A stretch of DNA of 32,275 bases from contig JAHEYQ010000053.1 of NCBI GenBank assembly GCA_023251515.1, positions 1 through 32,275 on the forward strand. Direction: 5' to 3'. Below, in pieces: positions 17,162 to 25,880 of the stretch. Below the pieces are notes generated by a model. It had not been told where the DNA came from, made no database searches, and saw nothing but the letters and a program-made list of their open reading frames with translations. Positions within the stretch are counted from its first letter, which is position 1. Every line of letters starts with the position of its first letter. The translations under genes and the position numbers were made by a program. Origin of the DNA: Bacteroidales bacterium (GTDB taxonomy: Bacteria; Bacteroidota; Bacteroidia; Bacteroidales; JACABE01).

Positions 17162-18136
17162 TTACGACTCTCTATCCATTAATAACTTAGCAAAATCAAG
17201 GAGATTTTGTTTTTTATCTTCTGAAATATTTATTTTATCAAATTCCAATAAAGCCAAATCATAGTAATTTTTCATTTCATCAACAGTTAACTGTTCTATA
17301 TTCAATGTATTATAAACAGATTTTACACCATTAATTTTTTGAGTTCCTTCGCTTTCGGGAAGATTGAAATAATAATTCAGATTCTGTAATTCTTCATTTT
17401 TAGCCAATTCATAGGCTTTAAGGTATAAGAATGTTTTTTTGTTGGTTAAAATATCACCACCTGTCATTTTCCCAAATTTCTCCACATCCGAGAAAACATC
17501 CAGCAAGTCATCTTTTAATTGAAAAGCCAATCCGATATTTATTCCGAAATTATACAGATAATCAGCATTTTCAGGAGTTGCGCCTCCTATTAAAGCTCCT
17601 ATTTTAAGACTACCTCCCAATAAAACTGCAGTTTTTAACCTGATCATCTCAATATAATCGGCAATAGAAACATTATCCTGGGTTTCAAAATCCATATCAA
17701 ACTGTTGTCCTTCACAAACCTCTCTGGCTGTTTGATTTAAAACTGGTAATATCTGAGGAATTACCTTATTATCTGTATTTAGCATAAATTCATAAGCCAA
17801 AGCAAACATGGTATCGCCCGAAAGTATTGCAATATTGGTATTCCATTTTTTATAAACGGTTTCTTTACCTCTTCTGATAGGAGCTTTATCCATAATATCA
17901 TCATGTAACAGTGTAAAGTTATGAAAAATTTCAAGTCCAATTGCTGGATATACAGCATTTTCAATATTTCCATCAAACAAATCACAAGCAAGCAAAGTCA
18001 ACAAAGGTCTTAATCGCTTGCCTCCCTGCGAGAGTGTATATTTAATTGGTTCATAGAGCAATGGTGGATTTCCTTCAAATTTTTGAGCAGATAAAGTTAA
18101 ATCAATTTTATTTTGTAATTCTTTAATCGTGAACAT
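17162..18136 (-). CDS. Trans-polyprenyl diphosphate synthase, probably short chain
   Basis: 324 residues of the all-helical isoprenyl synthase fold. GGKRLRPLL (about 38-46) binds the allylic diphosphate. The first Asp-rich motif is DDIMD at 79-83 with RR at 88-89, and the second is FQLKDDLLD near 205-213, followed by GDILTNKKT. The residue five places before the first Asp is Phe74. A bulky aromatic there usually blocks long products, so a C15-C20 product (farnesyl or geranylgeranyl diphosphate) is more likely than a long quinone tail; that is inference. It condenses isopentenyl diphosphate with allylic diphosphates in the cytosol. The gene follows rfbA on the same strand across an 82-base gap that contains a hairpin. 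Confidence 0.92.
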   Translation of the reverse strand: MFTIKELQNKIDLTLSAQKFEGNPPLLYEPIKYTLSQGGKRLRPLLTLLACDLFDGNIENAVYPAIGLEIFHNFTLLHDDIMDKAPIRRGKETVYKKWNTNIAILSGDTMFALAYEFMLNTDNKVIPQILPVLNQTAREVCEGQQFDMDFETQDNVSIADYIEMIRLKTAVLLGGSLKIGALIGGATPENADYLYNFGINIGLAFQLKDDLLDVFSDVEKFGKMTGGDILTNKKTFLYLKAYELAKNEELQNLNYYFNLPESEGTQKINGVKSVYNTLNIEQLTVDEMKNYYDLALLEFDKINISEDKKQNLLDFAKLLMDRES

Positions 18137-18156
18137 TATAAGATTATTTTAATCGA

Positions 18157-18191
18157 GAACGCTAACAAAATTTTAAATCTTGTTAGCGTTC
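18157..18191 (-). terminator. Strong hairpin between rfbA and polyprenyl synthase gene
   Basis: A perfect 12-bp stem (18157-18168 with 18180-18191) and an 11-base AT loop, 28 bases after the rfbA stop. On the minus strand the tail (TCGATTAAAATAATC) is not a T run, so termination may be partial. The polyprenyl synthase ATG lies only 20 bases past the stem. Confidence 0.55.
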
Positions 18192-18218
18192 TTATTTATT
18201 TGATATTGTTAATTATAA

Positions 18219-19079
18219 TTATTTTAATAGTTGCAATAAATAATCTCCGTAACCACTTTTTAATAAGGGTCTTGCAACATCTATCAACTGCATTTTATCA
18301 ATAAATCCTTGTCTGTATGCAATTTCTTCGATACAACCAATTTTAAGACCTTGTCTCTGTTCTATAACTTCCACAAATTGTGAAGCTTGCAACAGTGAAG
18401 CAAAAGTTCCTGTATCTAACCATGCAGTTCCACGACTTAAAATTCCTACTTTTAACAATCCTTTTTCGAGATAATACTTATTAACATCGGTTATTTCGTA
18501 TTCGCCACGTTTGCTTGGCAATATAGATTTTGCAACCTCAACTACTGAATTATCATAAAAATATAAACCTGGTACCGCATAATTTGATTTTGGTTCCATT
18601 GGTTTTTCTTCAATAGAAATGGCATTGTTATCTTTATCAAACTCAACAACGCCATAACGCTGAGGATCAGAAACATGATAAGCGAATACCATACCACCTT
18701 CTGGATCATTATTTTCCTGAATTAATTTTTGTAATCCACTGCCATAAAATATATTATCACCCAAAATCAAAGCAACTTTATCTTTGCCAATAAATTCTTC
18801 GCCCAAAACAAAAGCCTGAGCAAGTCCATTTGGCACTTCCTGAACTTTATAACTGAATTTACATCCAATCTGATGCCCGTCACCCAATAATTTTTCAAAA
18901 TTAGGCAAATCGGTTGGTGTTGAAATGATTAAAATCTCTCTGATTCCTGCCATCATCAAAACAGATAATGGGTAGTAAATCATTGGTTTATCGTATATTG
19001 GCATCAATTGTTTGCTTACTGCAATTGTTAATGGATGCAATCTGGTTCCTGAGCCGCCGGCTAAAATTATACCCTTCAT
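18219..19079 (-). CDS. rfbA: Glucose-1-phosphate thymidylyltransferase
   Basis: 286 residues, the usual length of RmlA. The N-terminal nucleotidyltransferase signature [11 protein letters not shown] (8-18) is followed by [26 protein letters not shown] (about 107-114) supplies a metal-binding Asp. [17 protein letters not shown] and [11 protein letters not shown] are all typical of the long RmlA group. It makes dTDP-glucose, the first step toward dTDP-rhamnose and other deoxysugars of surface polysaccharides. The usual partners rfbB, rfbC and rfbD are not adjacent here; they may lie elsewhere. A promoter with both TTTG and TACTTTTG elements lies upstream. Confidence 0.96.
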   Translation of the reverse strand: MKGIILAGGSGTRLHPLTIAVSKQLMPIYDKPMIYYPLSVLMMAGIREILIISTPTDLPNFEKLLGDGHQIGCKFSYKVQEVPNGLAQAFVLGEEFIGKDKVALILGDNIFYGSGLQKLIQENNDPEGGMVFAYHVSDPQRYGVVEFDKDNNAISIEEKPMEPKSNYAVPGLYFYDNSVVEVAKSILPSKRGEYEITDVNKYYLEKGLLKVGILSRGTAWLDTGTFASLLQASQFVEVIEQRQGLKIGCIEEIAYRQGFIDKMQLIDVARPLLKSGYGDYLLQLLK

Positions 19080-19127
19080 AGCAATGTAATATTAAATTTT
19101 TTACGAAAACTAATTTAAAAATCAATT

Positions 19128-19160
19128 CAAAAGTAACACTAATTTTTTAAATTTATCAAA
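19128..19160 (-). promoter_or_regulatory. Promoter of rfbA with -33 and -7 elements
   Basis: On the minus strand, TTTG (19157-19160), a 21-base spacer and TACTTTTG (19128-19135). This is the most complete Bacteroidota promoter in the window, 48 bases before the ATG. Confidence 0.65.
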
Positions 19161-19207
19161 AAAAGAAAAAAAATATCTATTTTTCTTTTATTTTGACAAA
19201 AAATTTG

Positions 19208-19215
19208 TAGGTTTG
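19208..19215 (+). promoter_or_regulatory. -7 promoter box for the OmpA-domain lipoprotein gene
   Basis: TAGGTTTG, an exact TAnnTTTG match 36 bases before the ATG at 19252. A TTG lies 12 bases upstream; the same TTG-N12 spacing precedes the boxes of folB and the palmitoyltransferase gene. Confidence 0.55.
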
Positions 19216-19251
19216 TAATTCCAAAATCAATAAATATAAGGAGGAAGAACG

Positions 19252-20145
19252 ATGAATAAATTCAAATTACAATTATCTGTTTTAATGATAATTATAACAT
19301 TACTTACTTCATGTGTGAGTAAAAAGAAATTTGTTAATACTGAAAATGAACGCCTTTCGTGTATCGAAAGAGAACTTTTGTTAAACGAACAAAAAACAGC
19401 TCTTAACAAGCAAATTGAATTCCTGAAAAAGAAAATACGCCTTTTGGAAGACGACACCACATCTCTTTACGCTCAAATCAGAGATTTTGAGAATAAGGTA
19501 AAAGAATATGATATGATGATTACTTCCAATCTTTCTGAAAAAGAAAAATTAAATTTACAGCTAAAAAAGAAAAACGACGATTTAAGAGAGCGTGAAAAGA
19601 AAATTATTGAATTAGATTCAATTTCGAAAAAACAAACCGATATTCTTAAAGATGTTTTAAGTAAAATTAATAACGCTTTGGTTAGTTTTAAAAAAGATGA
19701 ACTTTCGGTAAAAATGAAAGATGGAAGAGTTTATATATCATTGGCTGACAAACTTTTATTTCCTCCAGGTAGTTCAGACTTAGATGAAAGAGGTAAAAAA
19801 GCTATAGGTGCTTTAGCCGGTGTCATCAATGAACAACCAAGTCTGGATATTATGATTATCGGGCATACCGATAGTATTCCAATAAAAACAAATTGCTTTA
19901 AAGACAATTGGGATTTAAGTGTTTCAAGAGCAAATAGTGTGGTTAGAATTTTAACTGAAAACTATAAAGTTAAACCACTTCAGATTGTTTCGGCCGGAAA
20001 AAGTGAATTTTCGCCAGTTGCAAAAAACGAAACCAAAGAAGGAAGAGCTCTTAACCGTCGTATCGAAATTGTAATTCTTCCAAAATTAGATGAATTATAT
20101 AACCTGATTCAAAAGAAAGAAAATATTAAAGAAAAAAGCAGATAA
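19252..20145 (+). CDS. OmpA-domain outer-membrane lipoprotein with coiled coil
   Basis: 297 residues. A lipoprotein signal peptide ends in LLTSC, so the lipidated residue is the Cys near position 21. A charged coiled coil spans about 28-130. An OmpA peptidoglycan-binding domain follows, beginning near LLFPPGSSDLDERGKKAI: IIGHTDSIPI, WDLSVSRANSVVRIL and EGRALNRRIEIVI contain the expected Asp and Arg that grip diaminopimelate. It should tie the outer membrane to the cell wall. The start has an unusually strong Shine-Dalgarno for this phylum (AAGGAGG at 19238-19244, 7 bases before ATG). It stands 126 bases before the cytochrome gene cluster and may or may not be cotranscribed. Confidence 0.93.
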   Translation: MNKFKLQLSVLMIIITLLTSCVSKKKFVNTENERLSCIERELLLNEQKTALNKQIEFLKKKIRLLEDDTTSLYAQIRDFENKVKEYDMMITSNLSEKEKLNLQLKKKNDDLREREKKIIELDSISKKQTDILKDVLSKINNALVSFKKDELSVKMKDGRVYISLADKLLFPPGSSDLDERGKKAIGALAGVINEQPSLDIMIIGHTDSIPIKTNCFKDNWDLSVSRANSVVRILTENYKVKPLQIVSAGKSEFSPVAKNETKEGRALNRRIEIVILPKLDELYNLIQKKENIKEKSR

Positions 20146-20271
20146 TCATATCTATCTGTATATCTTAAACATAAGCATGCTGCTATTTAGAATTGTTACA
20201 AATTAACTAATTCTTAAGACTTTTTTTTTATTTTAATGTTTTTATTTAAAATAATAAATTTCAAATTACAT

Positions 20272-20907
20272 ATGAATATTTTATCAAAATTCTTTACTCT
20301 TTTTGTAATTTTTACGGTTTTTTTGCTTGTAGCATGCAAACATGAAGCAGCGCCACCAATAATTGACGAAAACACAGTGCCTTCAGGGATTTGTTTCGAA
20401 GATGAAATTTTACCTTTGATACAATCTAATTGTGCAAAAAGCGGATGCCACACTTCAGGTGATGAAGATCCTGATTTAAGTAATTACAACAGTATTAAAA
20501 TGTTAGTACGAGCCGGAGATCCTCTTAATAGCAAATTATACAAATATGCTATCGGAAGCGAAATGCCTCCACCACCAAATTCTGCTTTAAACCTTGAACA
20601 AGTTACACTTATCTATGGTTGGATAAAACAAGGTGCACTAAACAATTCATGTTCTTGTGATACAAATATTTATACTTTTTCTGAAGCTGTAAATCCTATT
20701 ATTAAAAGAAATTGTCTGGGATGCCATGGTGCTAATAGCAATGTTCCATTGGCATCTTATCAAAACATTTTTGATAATGCAGATTTAATTTTAGCAGATA
20801 TTACTTATCAGAATAATCCTATGCCAAAACCGCCGGCTGCTAAACTCTCTGATTGTAAAATCAGACAAATTGAAAAATGGATTCAAGCCGGTAAACTTAA
20901 TAATTAA
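20272..20907 (+). CDS. Two-domain c-type cytochrome lipoprotein (CX4CH and CX2CH haem motifs)
   Basis: 211 residues from the ATG at 20272. An earlier ATG at 20236 would add 12 residues before the signal peptide and is less likely. Lipobox LLVAC places the lipidated Cys at 22. Two similar halves follow. The first has Cys54-x4-Cys59-His60 with a later Met98 (SEMPPPP). The second has Cys148-x2-Cys151-His152 with Met184 (NPMPKPP). The spacing from haem motif to Met-Pro-rich loop and a closing tryptophan helix (IYGWIKQGAL, IEKWIQAGKL) is alike in both halves, so the gene looks like an internal duplication. Covalent haem at CX2CH is expected; at CX4CH it is plausible but not certain. Extra cysteines (41, 127, 129, 195) may form disulfides. 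It acts on the periplasmic face as an electron carrier or sensor. First gene of a tight cluster. Confidence 0.85.
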   Translation: MNILSKFFTLFVIFTVFLLVACKHEAAPPIIDENTVPSGICFEDEILPLIQSNCAKSGCHTSGDEDPDLSNYNSIKMLVRAGDPLNSKLYKYAIGSEMPPPPNSALNLEQVTLIYGWIKQGALNNSCSCDTNIYTFSEAVNPIIKRNCLGCHGANSNVPLASYQNIFDNADLILADITYQNNPMPKPPAAKLSDCKIRQIEKWIQAGKLNN

Positions 20908-20912
20908 TAATC

Positions 20913-21281
20913 ATGAAGAGAAAAATCAAATTCCTATCAATCACTTTGGTATCTTTTTTGCTTTTAAACGCTTGCTATGATGACAATGAAGAGACATTGT
21001 ACCGTTTTACAACTGCAAACTGTGATTTAAGTAACGTAACTTACAATCAAACTATTGCACCTATAATTCAATCTAAATGTGTAAGTTGCCATAGCGGAAC
21101 CACACCCAATGGAAATTTAAATTTAGAGAATCATACGCAGGTAGTTACAGCAGTTAATTCGAAAAGTTTATATCAAAGAATTACAAACACGGCTAATCCA
21201 ATGCCACCAAGTGGTTTAATGGATGAATGCAGTATTAAACAAATAAAAAAATGGATAGATTCAGGAATGCCAAATAATTAG
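20913..21281 (+). CDS. Single-haem c-type cytochrome lipoprotein
   Basis: 122 residues. Lipobox LLNAC gives a lipidated Cys21. Haem motif Cys56-Val-Ser-Cys59-His60 (SKCVSCHSG) is followed by a probable axial Met97 (NPMPPSG) and a closing helix IKQIKKWIDSGMPNN. The ending closely matches the second half of the previous protein (IRQIEKWIQAGKLNN), so the two genes are related by duplication. It begins 5 bases after the previous stop, so they are cotranscribed. Function is inferred as a periplasmic electron carrier held in the outer or inner membrane by its lipid; the redox partner is not evident. Confidence 0.87.
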   Translation: MKRKIKFLSITLVSFLLLNACYDDNEETLYRFTTANCDLSNVTYNQTIAPIIQSKCVSCHSGTTPNGNLNLENHTQVVTAVNSKSLYQRITNTANPMPPSGLMDECSIKQIKKWIDSGMPNN

Positions 21282-21285
21282 AAAA

Positions 21286-21756
21286 ATGAAGAAATGGATT
21301 AAAATCATATTAATTCTGGCAATTGCCGGAATTATAGCAGCAGTTTTGGTTTTTAAGTTTTATATAAATAAACCTCATAAAGACATTGAAAATGCAAAAG
21401 CAGAATATACTTTTAAAGCAGATGAATTATATACTGAGTTTAAATCAAATAATAATGCTGATTCGCTTTATGCTGACAAAGTTATTGAAATAAGTGGATC
21501 AATTTCAAAAATTGAAACTCCTACAGATTCACTGGTAGTTGCAGTTTTTTCACAAAAAAAAGACACAACTCAAACAAATACGGATGATCTTTTTGCAGAA
21601 CTAGATGCTGATGGAGGAATCAGATGCAGTATGTTGTTCAAATACAATGAAGATGCTAAGAAAATTGTGGTTTCATCACCAATAAAAATAAAGGGGCTTT
21701 GCATAGGAAAACAAGGATCAGATATTATCTTTGAAAAATGCTCAATAGTTAAATAA
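21286..21756 (+). CDS. Membrane-anchored OB-fold (tRNA_anti-like) protein
   Basis: 156 residues. One N-terminal membrane helix (about 5-26, IKIILILAIAGIIAAVLVF) is followed by a periplasmic domain. ADELYTEFKSNNNADSLYADKVIEISGSI and a later IKIKGLCIGKQGSDIIFEKCSIV match the OB-fold, tRNA_anti-like family seen in many Bacteroidota. Two cysteines near the C-terminus (in GLCIGK and EKCSI) and one more in IRCSML could matter for metal or disulfide binding. It starts 4 bases after the cytochrome gene stop and is followed 27 bases later by a YceI gene. The biochemical role is unknown; context suggests the same envelope process as the cytochromes. Confidence 0.75.
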   Translation: MKKWIKIILILAIAGIIAAVLVFKFYINKPHKDIENAKAEYTFKADELYTEFKSNNNADSLYADKVIEISGSISKIETPTDSLVVAVFSQKKDTTQTNTDDLFAELDADGGIRCSMLFKYNEDAKKIVVSSPIKIKGLCIGKQGSDIIFEKCSIVK

Positions 21757-21783
21757 CTAAATAATAATTAAATATACAAAATA

Positions 21784-22335
21784 ATGAAAAATTTAATAAG
21801 ATTCTCAATAATACTACTAATGATTTCGGGTAGTGTTTTCGGACAAAAATATATGACTAAAAATGGCAAAATATCTTTTTTCTCTAATGGTCAAACAGAA
21901 AAGATAGAAGCTGTTAATAATCAAGTTAGTTCAGCATTAGATATTACAACAGGCGACTTGGTTTTTAAATTATTGATGAAATCGTTTTTATTTGAAAAAG
22001 CTTTGATGCAGGAGCATTTCAACGAAAATTATGTAGAATCAGATAAATTTCCTGATGCCAGTTTTAAAGGCAAAGTAACTAACCTAAGTGAAATTAACTT
22101 TACAAAAAATGGCAAATACAAAGCTATGGTTGAAGGTGATTTAAAGATACATGGTGTTACAAAAAATGTAAAAAGTCCTGGTAATATTGAAGTAAAAGAT
22201 GGTAAAATTATCGCAACTGCAAAATTTTCATTGCTTTTGAAAGACTATGGTATTAAAATTCCTAATACTGTGATTAATAATATTTCGGAAAGTATAGAAA
22301 TAACTGTAAATGTTGGTTTGGATAAAATCAAGTAA
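21784..22335 (+). CDS. YceI-family periplasmic protein (lipocalin-like)
   Basis: 183 residues. Signal peptide (IRFSIILLMISGSVFG, about 5-20) is followed by the YceI pattern: GKISFFSNG, QVSSALDITTGDLVFKLLMKSF, FPDASFKGKVT, GDLKIHGVTKNV and a final strand-rich part. YceI proteins are beta-barrels that bind polyisoprenoid lipids or amides in the periplasm. Several occur next to cytochromes, where a quinone-like ligand has been suggested. Here it sits in a run with two cytochromes, an OB-fold protein and a DUF5777 barrel. The ligand is not known. Confidence 0.88.
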   Translation: MKNLIRFSIILLMISGSVFGQKYMTKNGKISFFSNGQTEKIEAVNNQVSSALDITTGDLVFKLLMKSFLFEKALMQEHFNENYVESDKFPDASFKGKVTNLSEINFTKNGKYKAMVEGDLKIHGVTKNVKSPGNIEVKDGKIIATAKFSLLLKDYGIKIPNTVINNISESIEITVNVGLDKIK

Positions 22336-22345
22336 TAAAAAATAA

Positions 22346-22372
22346 GGCTGGTAAATGCTGAATTTGCCAGCC
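22346..22372 (+). terminator. Hairpin between YceI and DUF5777 genes
   Basis: GGCTGGTAAAT pairs with ATTTGCCAGCC, an 11-bp stem with one G-T pair. It is followed by GTTATAAAAAAA, not a T run, so termination is doubtful. A processing or stability element is as likely. Confidence 0.35.
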
Positions 22373-22415
22373 GTTATAAAAAAATATGCTATTAATTTTT
22401 AACTAAAATTCATTT

Positions 22416-23300
22416 ATGCAAAAAATTACTTCTTTATTTTTGCTATTAGCCTGTTTGTTAACACAAAGTGCTAAATCACAGGATTTATTAGATATGTTGG
22501 GTGATCCATCATCAAAAGAATATACTACAGCTACATTCAAAACATCACGTCTTATTATAGGTCAATCTATTGAAAATGTGGCAAAAGGAAATCTTAATTT
22601 TATCATTTCGCATCATTTCGGAAGAATTAATGAAGGTTCATATAATTTTTGGGGCTTAGATCAGTCAACAATCAGATTAGGTGTTGAATATGGTTTAACA
22701 GATAAAATAGAACTCGGCTTAGGCAGAAGTACTTATCAGAAAACCATTGATGGCTTTGTTAAGTATAAGATTTTAAGACAAGATAATCAGAAAATGCCCG
22801 TCTCGGTTTCTTATTTTGGAAACATGGCAATTAATACATTAAAATGGGATGATCCTACAAGAGAAAACTTTTTTAGCTCACGATTATCATTTGTAAATCA
22901 AATACTTATTGCCAGAAAATTCAATAATGAATTATCGTTTCAATTAACGCCATCTTTTGTGCATAAAAATCTGGTAAAACGTGCAATTGACCAGAATAAT
23001 ATTTTTGCAGTGGGTGCCGGAGGAAGATATAAACTAACTCAAAGATTTTCAGTTAATGCAGAATATTATTATTTATTACCGGGTCAAACTGCCGATGATT
23101 TCGACAATTCACTTTCATTAGGCGTTGATATTGAAACAGGTGGACATGTTTTTCAATTATTTTTTACAAACTCACAACCTTTGTTTGAAAGAGGTTTCAT
23201 AACCGAAACCCAAGGCAAATGGAATAAAGGTGACGTTTTCTTTGGATTTAATATTGTCAGAACTTTTACAATTGTTAAGCCTAAGGAATTCAGAAAATAA
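22416..23300 (+). CDS. DUF5777-family outer-membrane beta-barrel protein
   Basis: 294 residues. Signal peptide (ITSLFLLLACLLTQSAKSQ, about 4-22) then alternating aromatic/polar strands typical of a beta-barrel: SRLIIGQSIENVAKGNLNF, HHFGRINEG, IRLGVEYGLTDKIELGLGRS, AVGAGGRYKLTQRFSVNAEYYY and a C-terminal FFGFNIVRTFTIV. These match the DUF5777 family of Bacteroidota, whose function is undescribed. It sits 80 bases after the YceI gene and may share its transcript or have its own promoter after the hairpin. Its placement beside cytochrome lipoproteins and YceI suggests a role at the outer membrane in the same redox module; that is inference. Confidence 0.82.
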   Translation: MQKITSLFLLLACLLTQSAKSQDLLDMLGDPSSKEYTTATFKTSRLIIGQSIENVAKGNLNFIISHHFGRINEGSYNFWGLDQSTIRLGVEYGLTDKIELGLGRSTYQKTIDGFVKYKILRQDNQKMPVSVSYFGNMAINTLKWDDPTRENFFSSRLSFVNQILIARKFNNELSFQLTPSFVHKNLVKRAIDQNNIFAVGAGGRYKLTQRFSVNAEYYYLLPGQTADDFDNSLSLGVDIETGGHVFQLFFTNSQPLFERGFITETQGKWNKGDVFFGFNIVRTFTIVKPKEFRK

Positions 23301-23320
23301 TCTTATACATCACAAAATAT

Positions 23321-23361
23321 AAAAGCCTTGTAAATAATTATTTACAAGGCTTTTTTTATTA
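23321..23361 (+). terminator. Bidirectional terminator between DUF5777 gene and glnS
   Basis: A perfect 15-bp stem (AAAAGCCTTGTAAAT at 23321-23335 with 23340-23354) with a 4-base loop and a T run. The A run on the left provides the T tail for glnS transcripts from the right. Confidence 0.93.
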
Positions 23362-23406
23362 AATGGAATACCAAAAATGATCTTCCAAAAGATGTATTAT
23401 TTTGTA

Positions 23407-25104
23407 TTACTTTTCTTCTTTTTTCTCAATTTTTGCCCAGGAATCCTTTAAAGATACCGTACGGTTGAAAACCATTTTCCCGTCTTTTGAGTCCTGATCA
23501 ACGCAAAAATAGCCCAAACGTTCAAACTGATAACTGCTCAAAACAGCAACATTTTTCAGATAAGGTTCTGCCTTACAGTTATTAATCACTTTTAACGAAT
23601 CAGGATTCAGATTATCTTTATAACTACCTCCTTCAGGATAATTTTCAGGGTCGTATGCATTAAATAATCTTTCAAAAAGCCTAACTTCTATATCAACCGC
23701 ATGTTGTGCAGAAACCCAATGAATAGTTCCTTTCACTTTTCTGCCATCTGGCGAATTTCCACCTCGTGATGCCGGATCATAAGAACAATGAACTTCTGTA
23801 ATTTCACCATTTTCGTCTTTTACAAAGCTCTCGCATTTAATAAAATAAGCATAACGCAAACGAACTTCATTACCCGGCGACAAACGGAAATATTTTTTTG
23901 AAGGTTCTTCCATAAAATCATCACGTTCAATGTAAATAACTTTTGAAAATGGAACTTTACGGCTGCCGGCTGTTTCATCTTCCGGATTATTGATGGCATC
24001 CATTTCTTCTGTGGTATCAGGATAATTGTCAATCACAACTTTTAATGGATTTAAAACCGTCATTACACGCATGGCTTTTTTATTCAGATCTTCGCGGATA
24101 CAATGCTCTAAAAGGGCGATATCAATCACATTATCGCGTTTGGCTACCCCAATTAATTCGGCAAAATTCCGCAACGATTCCGGAGTATATCCTCTGCGGC
24201 GGATTCCACAAATGGTTGGCATACGCGGATCGTCCCAGCCGCTTACATATTTTTCGTTTACCAGTTCTAGTAATTTGCGTTTACTCATCAATGTATAACT
24301 AATGTTGAGACGTGCAAATTCTATTTGTTGTGGTGCATGAATTTCTAAGGTTTTGATAAACCAGTCATATAATGGACGATGTACTTCAAATTCCAAGGTG
24401 CAGATTGAGTGGGTAATACCTTCGATAGAATCGCTTTGCCCGTGGGCATAATCATACATTGGATAAATACACCATTTATTGCCCGTACGATGATGATCTG
24501 TGTGAATGATACGGTATAAAATCGGATCGCGCATATGCATAATAGGTGACGACATATCTACTTTAGCACGCAATACACGGCTTCCATCAGGAAATTCTCC
24601 ATTTCTCATACGTGTAAATAAATCGATATTTTCATCTATACTACGGCTTCTGTATGGGCTTTCAGTACCTGGCTTTGTAGGCGTACCACGGTATGCACTC
24701 ATTTGCTCCTGAGTTAAATCGCAAACATAAGCCTTTCCGATTTTTATAAGCTGAATAGCCCATTCATACAACTGCTCAAAATAATCAGAAGCGTAATACT
24801 CGCCATCCCAATTAAATCCGAGCCATTTTACATCTTCGCGTATAGAATCAACATATTCAACATCTTCTTTAGTTGGATTGGTATCATCAAAACGTAAATT
24901 GCATTTTCCATTGTATTTTTTTGCTAATCCAAAATTCAGACAAATAGATTTTGCATGGCCAATATGCAGATAACCATTAGGTTCTGGCGGAAAACGAGTA
25001 TGAACTCTGCTTCCGTTTTTGGAATTTTGAATATCTGTTTCAACAATTTCTTCTATAAAATTAAGCGTTGGCTTATTATTTACATTGGTAGTATTTTCTT
25101 GCAT
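23407..25104 (-). CDS. glnS: Glutaminyl-tRNA synthetase
   Basis: 565 residues, the normal GlnRS length. The class I signature [17 protein letters not shown] places HIGH at 47-50. The FDDTNP stretch ([12 protein letters not shown]), [20 protein letters not shown] and the KMSKS equivalent LMSKRKL distinguish it as GlnRS/GluRS-eukaryote-like. A C-terminal beta-barrel anticodon domain follows ([20 protein letters not shown]). It charges tRNA-Gln directly with glutamine in the cytosol. A TAATTTTG promoter box lies 19 bases before the ATG. Single gene, convergent with DUF5777 and divergent from folB. Confidence 0.97.
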   Translation of the reverse strand: MQENTTNVNNKPTLNFIEEIVETDIQNSKNGSRVHTRFPPEPNGYLHIGHAKSICLNFGLAKKYNGKCNLRFDDTNPTKEDVEYVDSIREDVKWLGFNWDGEYYASDYFEQLYEWAIQLIKIGKAYVCDLTQEQMSAYRGTPTKPGTESPYRSRSIDENIDLFTRMRNGEFPDGSRVLRAKVDMSSPIMHMRDPILYRIIHTDHHRTGNKWCIYPMYDYAHGQSDSIEGITHSICTLEFEVHRPLYDWFIKTLEIHAPQQIEFARLNISYTLMSKRKLLELVNEKYVSGWDDPRMPTICGIRRRGYTPESLRNFAELIGVAKRDNVIDIALLEHCIREDLNKKAMRVMTVLNPLKVVIDNYPDTTEEMDAINNPEDETAGSRKVPFSKVIYIERDDFMEEPSKKYFRLSPGNEVRLRYAYFIKCESFVKDENGEITEVHCSYDPASRGGNSPDGRKVKGTIHWVSAQHAVDIEVRLFERLFNAYDPENYPEGGSYKDNLNPDSLKVINNCKAEPYLKNVAVLSSYQFERLGYFCVDQDSKDGKMVFNRTVSLKDSWAKIEKKEEK

Positions 25105-25123
25105 GACTTAAATTTTTGATTTA

Positions 25124-25131
25124 CAAAATTA
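25124..25131 (-). promoter_or_regulatory. -7 promoter box for glnS
   Basis: TAATTTTG on the minus strand, an exact TAnnTTTG match 19 bases before the ATG, implying a very short leader. Confidence 0.55.
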
Positions 25132-25193
25132 AGGATTTATTACTAATTCGAGATATTTTTTTCAAACATTCGCAAATATTGAAAAAAAATTCT

Positions 25194-25201
25194 TAGGTTT
25201 G
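25194..25201 (+). promoter_or_regulatory. -7 promoter box for folB
   Basis: TAGGTTTG, an exact TAnnTTTG match 42 bases before the folB ATG. A TTG precedes it with a 12-base spacer, as at 19208. Confidence 0.55.
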
Positions 25202-25243
25202 GCTTTTAGAAAAAATTTAATAAATAACTGAATATCAAATACG

Positions 25244-25594
25244 ATGTCATTAATAAAATTGGAAGGTATGGAATTTTTTGCATATCATGGTTGTTTTAAA
25301 GAAGAACAAATCATTGGCACAAAATTCAGAGTTGATTTAACAATAGAAGCAGATGTAGATGAAGCTGCCAATAATGATGATTTACACTTAACAATCAATT
25401 ATTTAAGTGTTTATCAAATGATTAAAAAACAAATGGAAATTAAATCGAAACTATTGGAAAACGTCGGCAAACGTATTTTGGATGAACTTTATGTTCAGTT
25501 TCCGGGAGTTATTAAAGCTGAAGTAAAAGTTTCGAAATTAAATCCTCCTTTGGGCGGAAAACTCGATTGTGTAAGCCTTACTTTGAGCAGATAA
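25244..25594 (+). CDS. folB: Dihydroneopterin aldolase
   Basis: 116 residues, usual for FolB. FFAYHGCFKEEQIIGTKFRVDL (about 11-32) carries the conserved YHG and the pterin-site Glu. INYLSVYQMI and LLENVGKRILDEL follow, then VKVSKLNPPLGGKLDCVSL with the catalytic lysine region. It cleaves dihydroneopterin to hydroxymethyl-dihydropterin and glycolaldehyde in folate synthesis. It stands alone, divergent from glnS. Another folate enzyme (cyclo-ligase) is in the window but not linked. Confidence 0.94.
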   Translation: MSLIKLEGMEFFAYHGCFKEEQIIGTKFRVDLTIEADVDEAANNDDLHLTINYLSVYQMIKKQMEIKSKLLENVGKRILDELYVQFPGVIKAEVKVSKLNPPLGGKLDCVSLTLSR

Positions 25595-25880
25595 TTTTAT
25601 TTAAGAAAAAGAAATTAATGTAAAATTGATGAAGCCAGCCTGCCAGTAGAAATGGAAAATGTAATTTGAGAACAGCTAATAACGAATGATGATTTTAGAA
25701 TTATTACCCGTAGTGATTCTATATCAATAGAATAAATAAATTTAATAATAATCATATTGTCCGTAGGACATATACATAAATGAAATTATGATTTGCGATT
25801 AACGATTGGATATTTCAGAAGTTTTTTATTACACGGGGTTTCACAGAGGAAGCACAGATTTACAAGGAGTTAAATACTTC

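Noticed and set aside
25829..25872. CRISPR-like short repeats with CACAGA words
   Set aside because: Units are about 11 bases, degenerate, without spacers and without cas genes.
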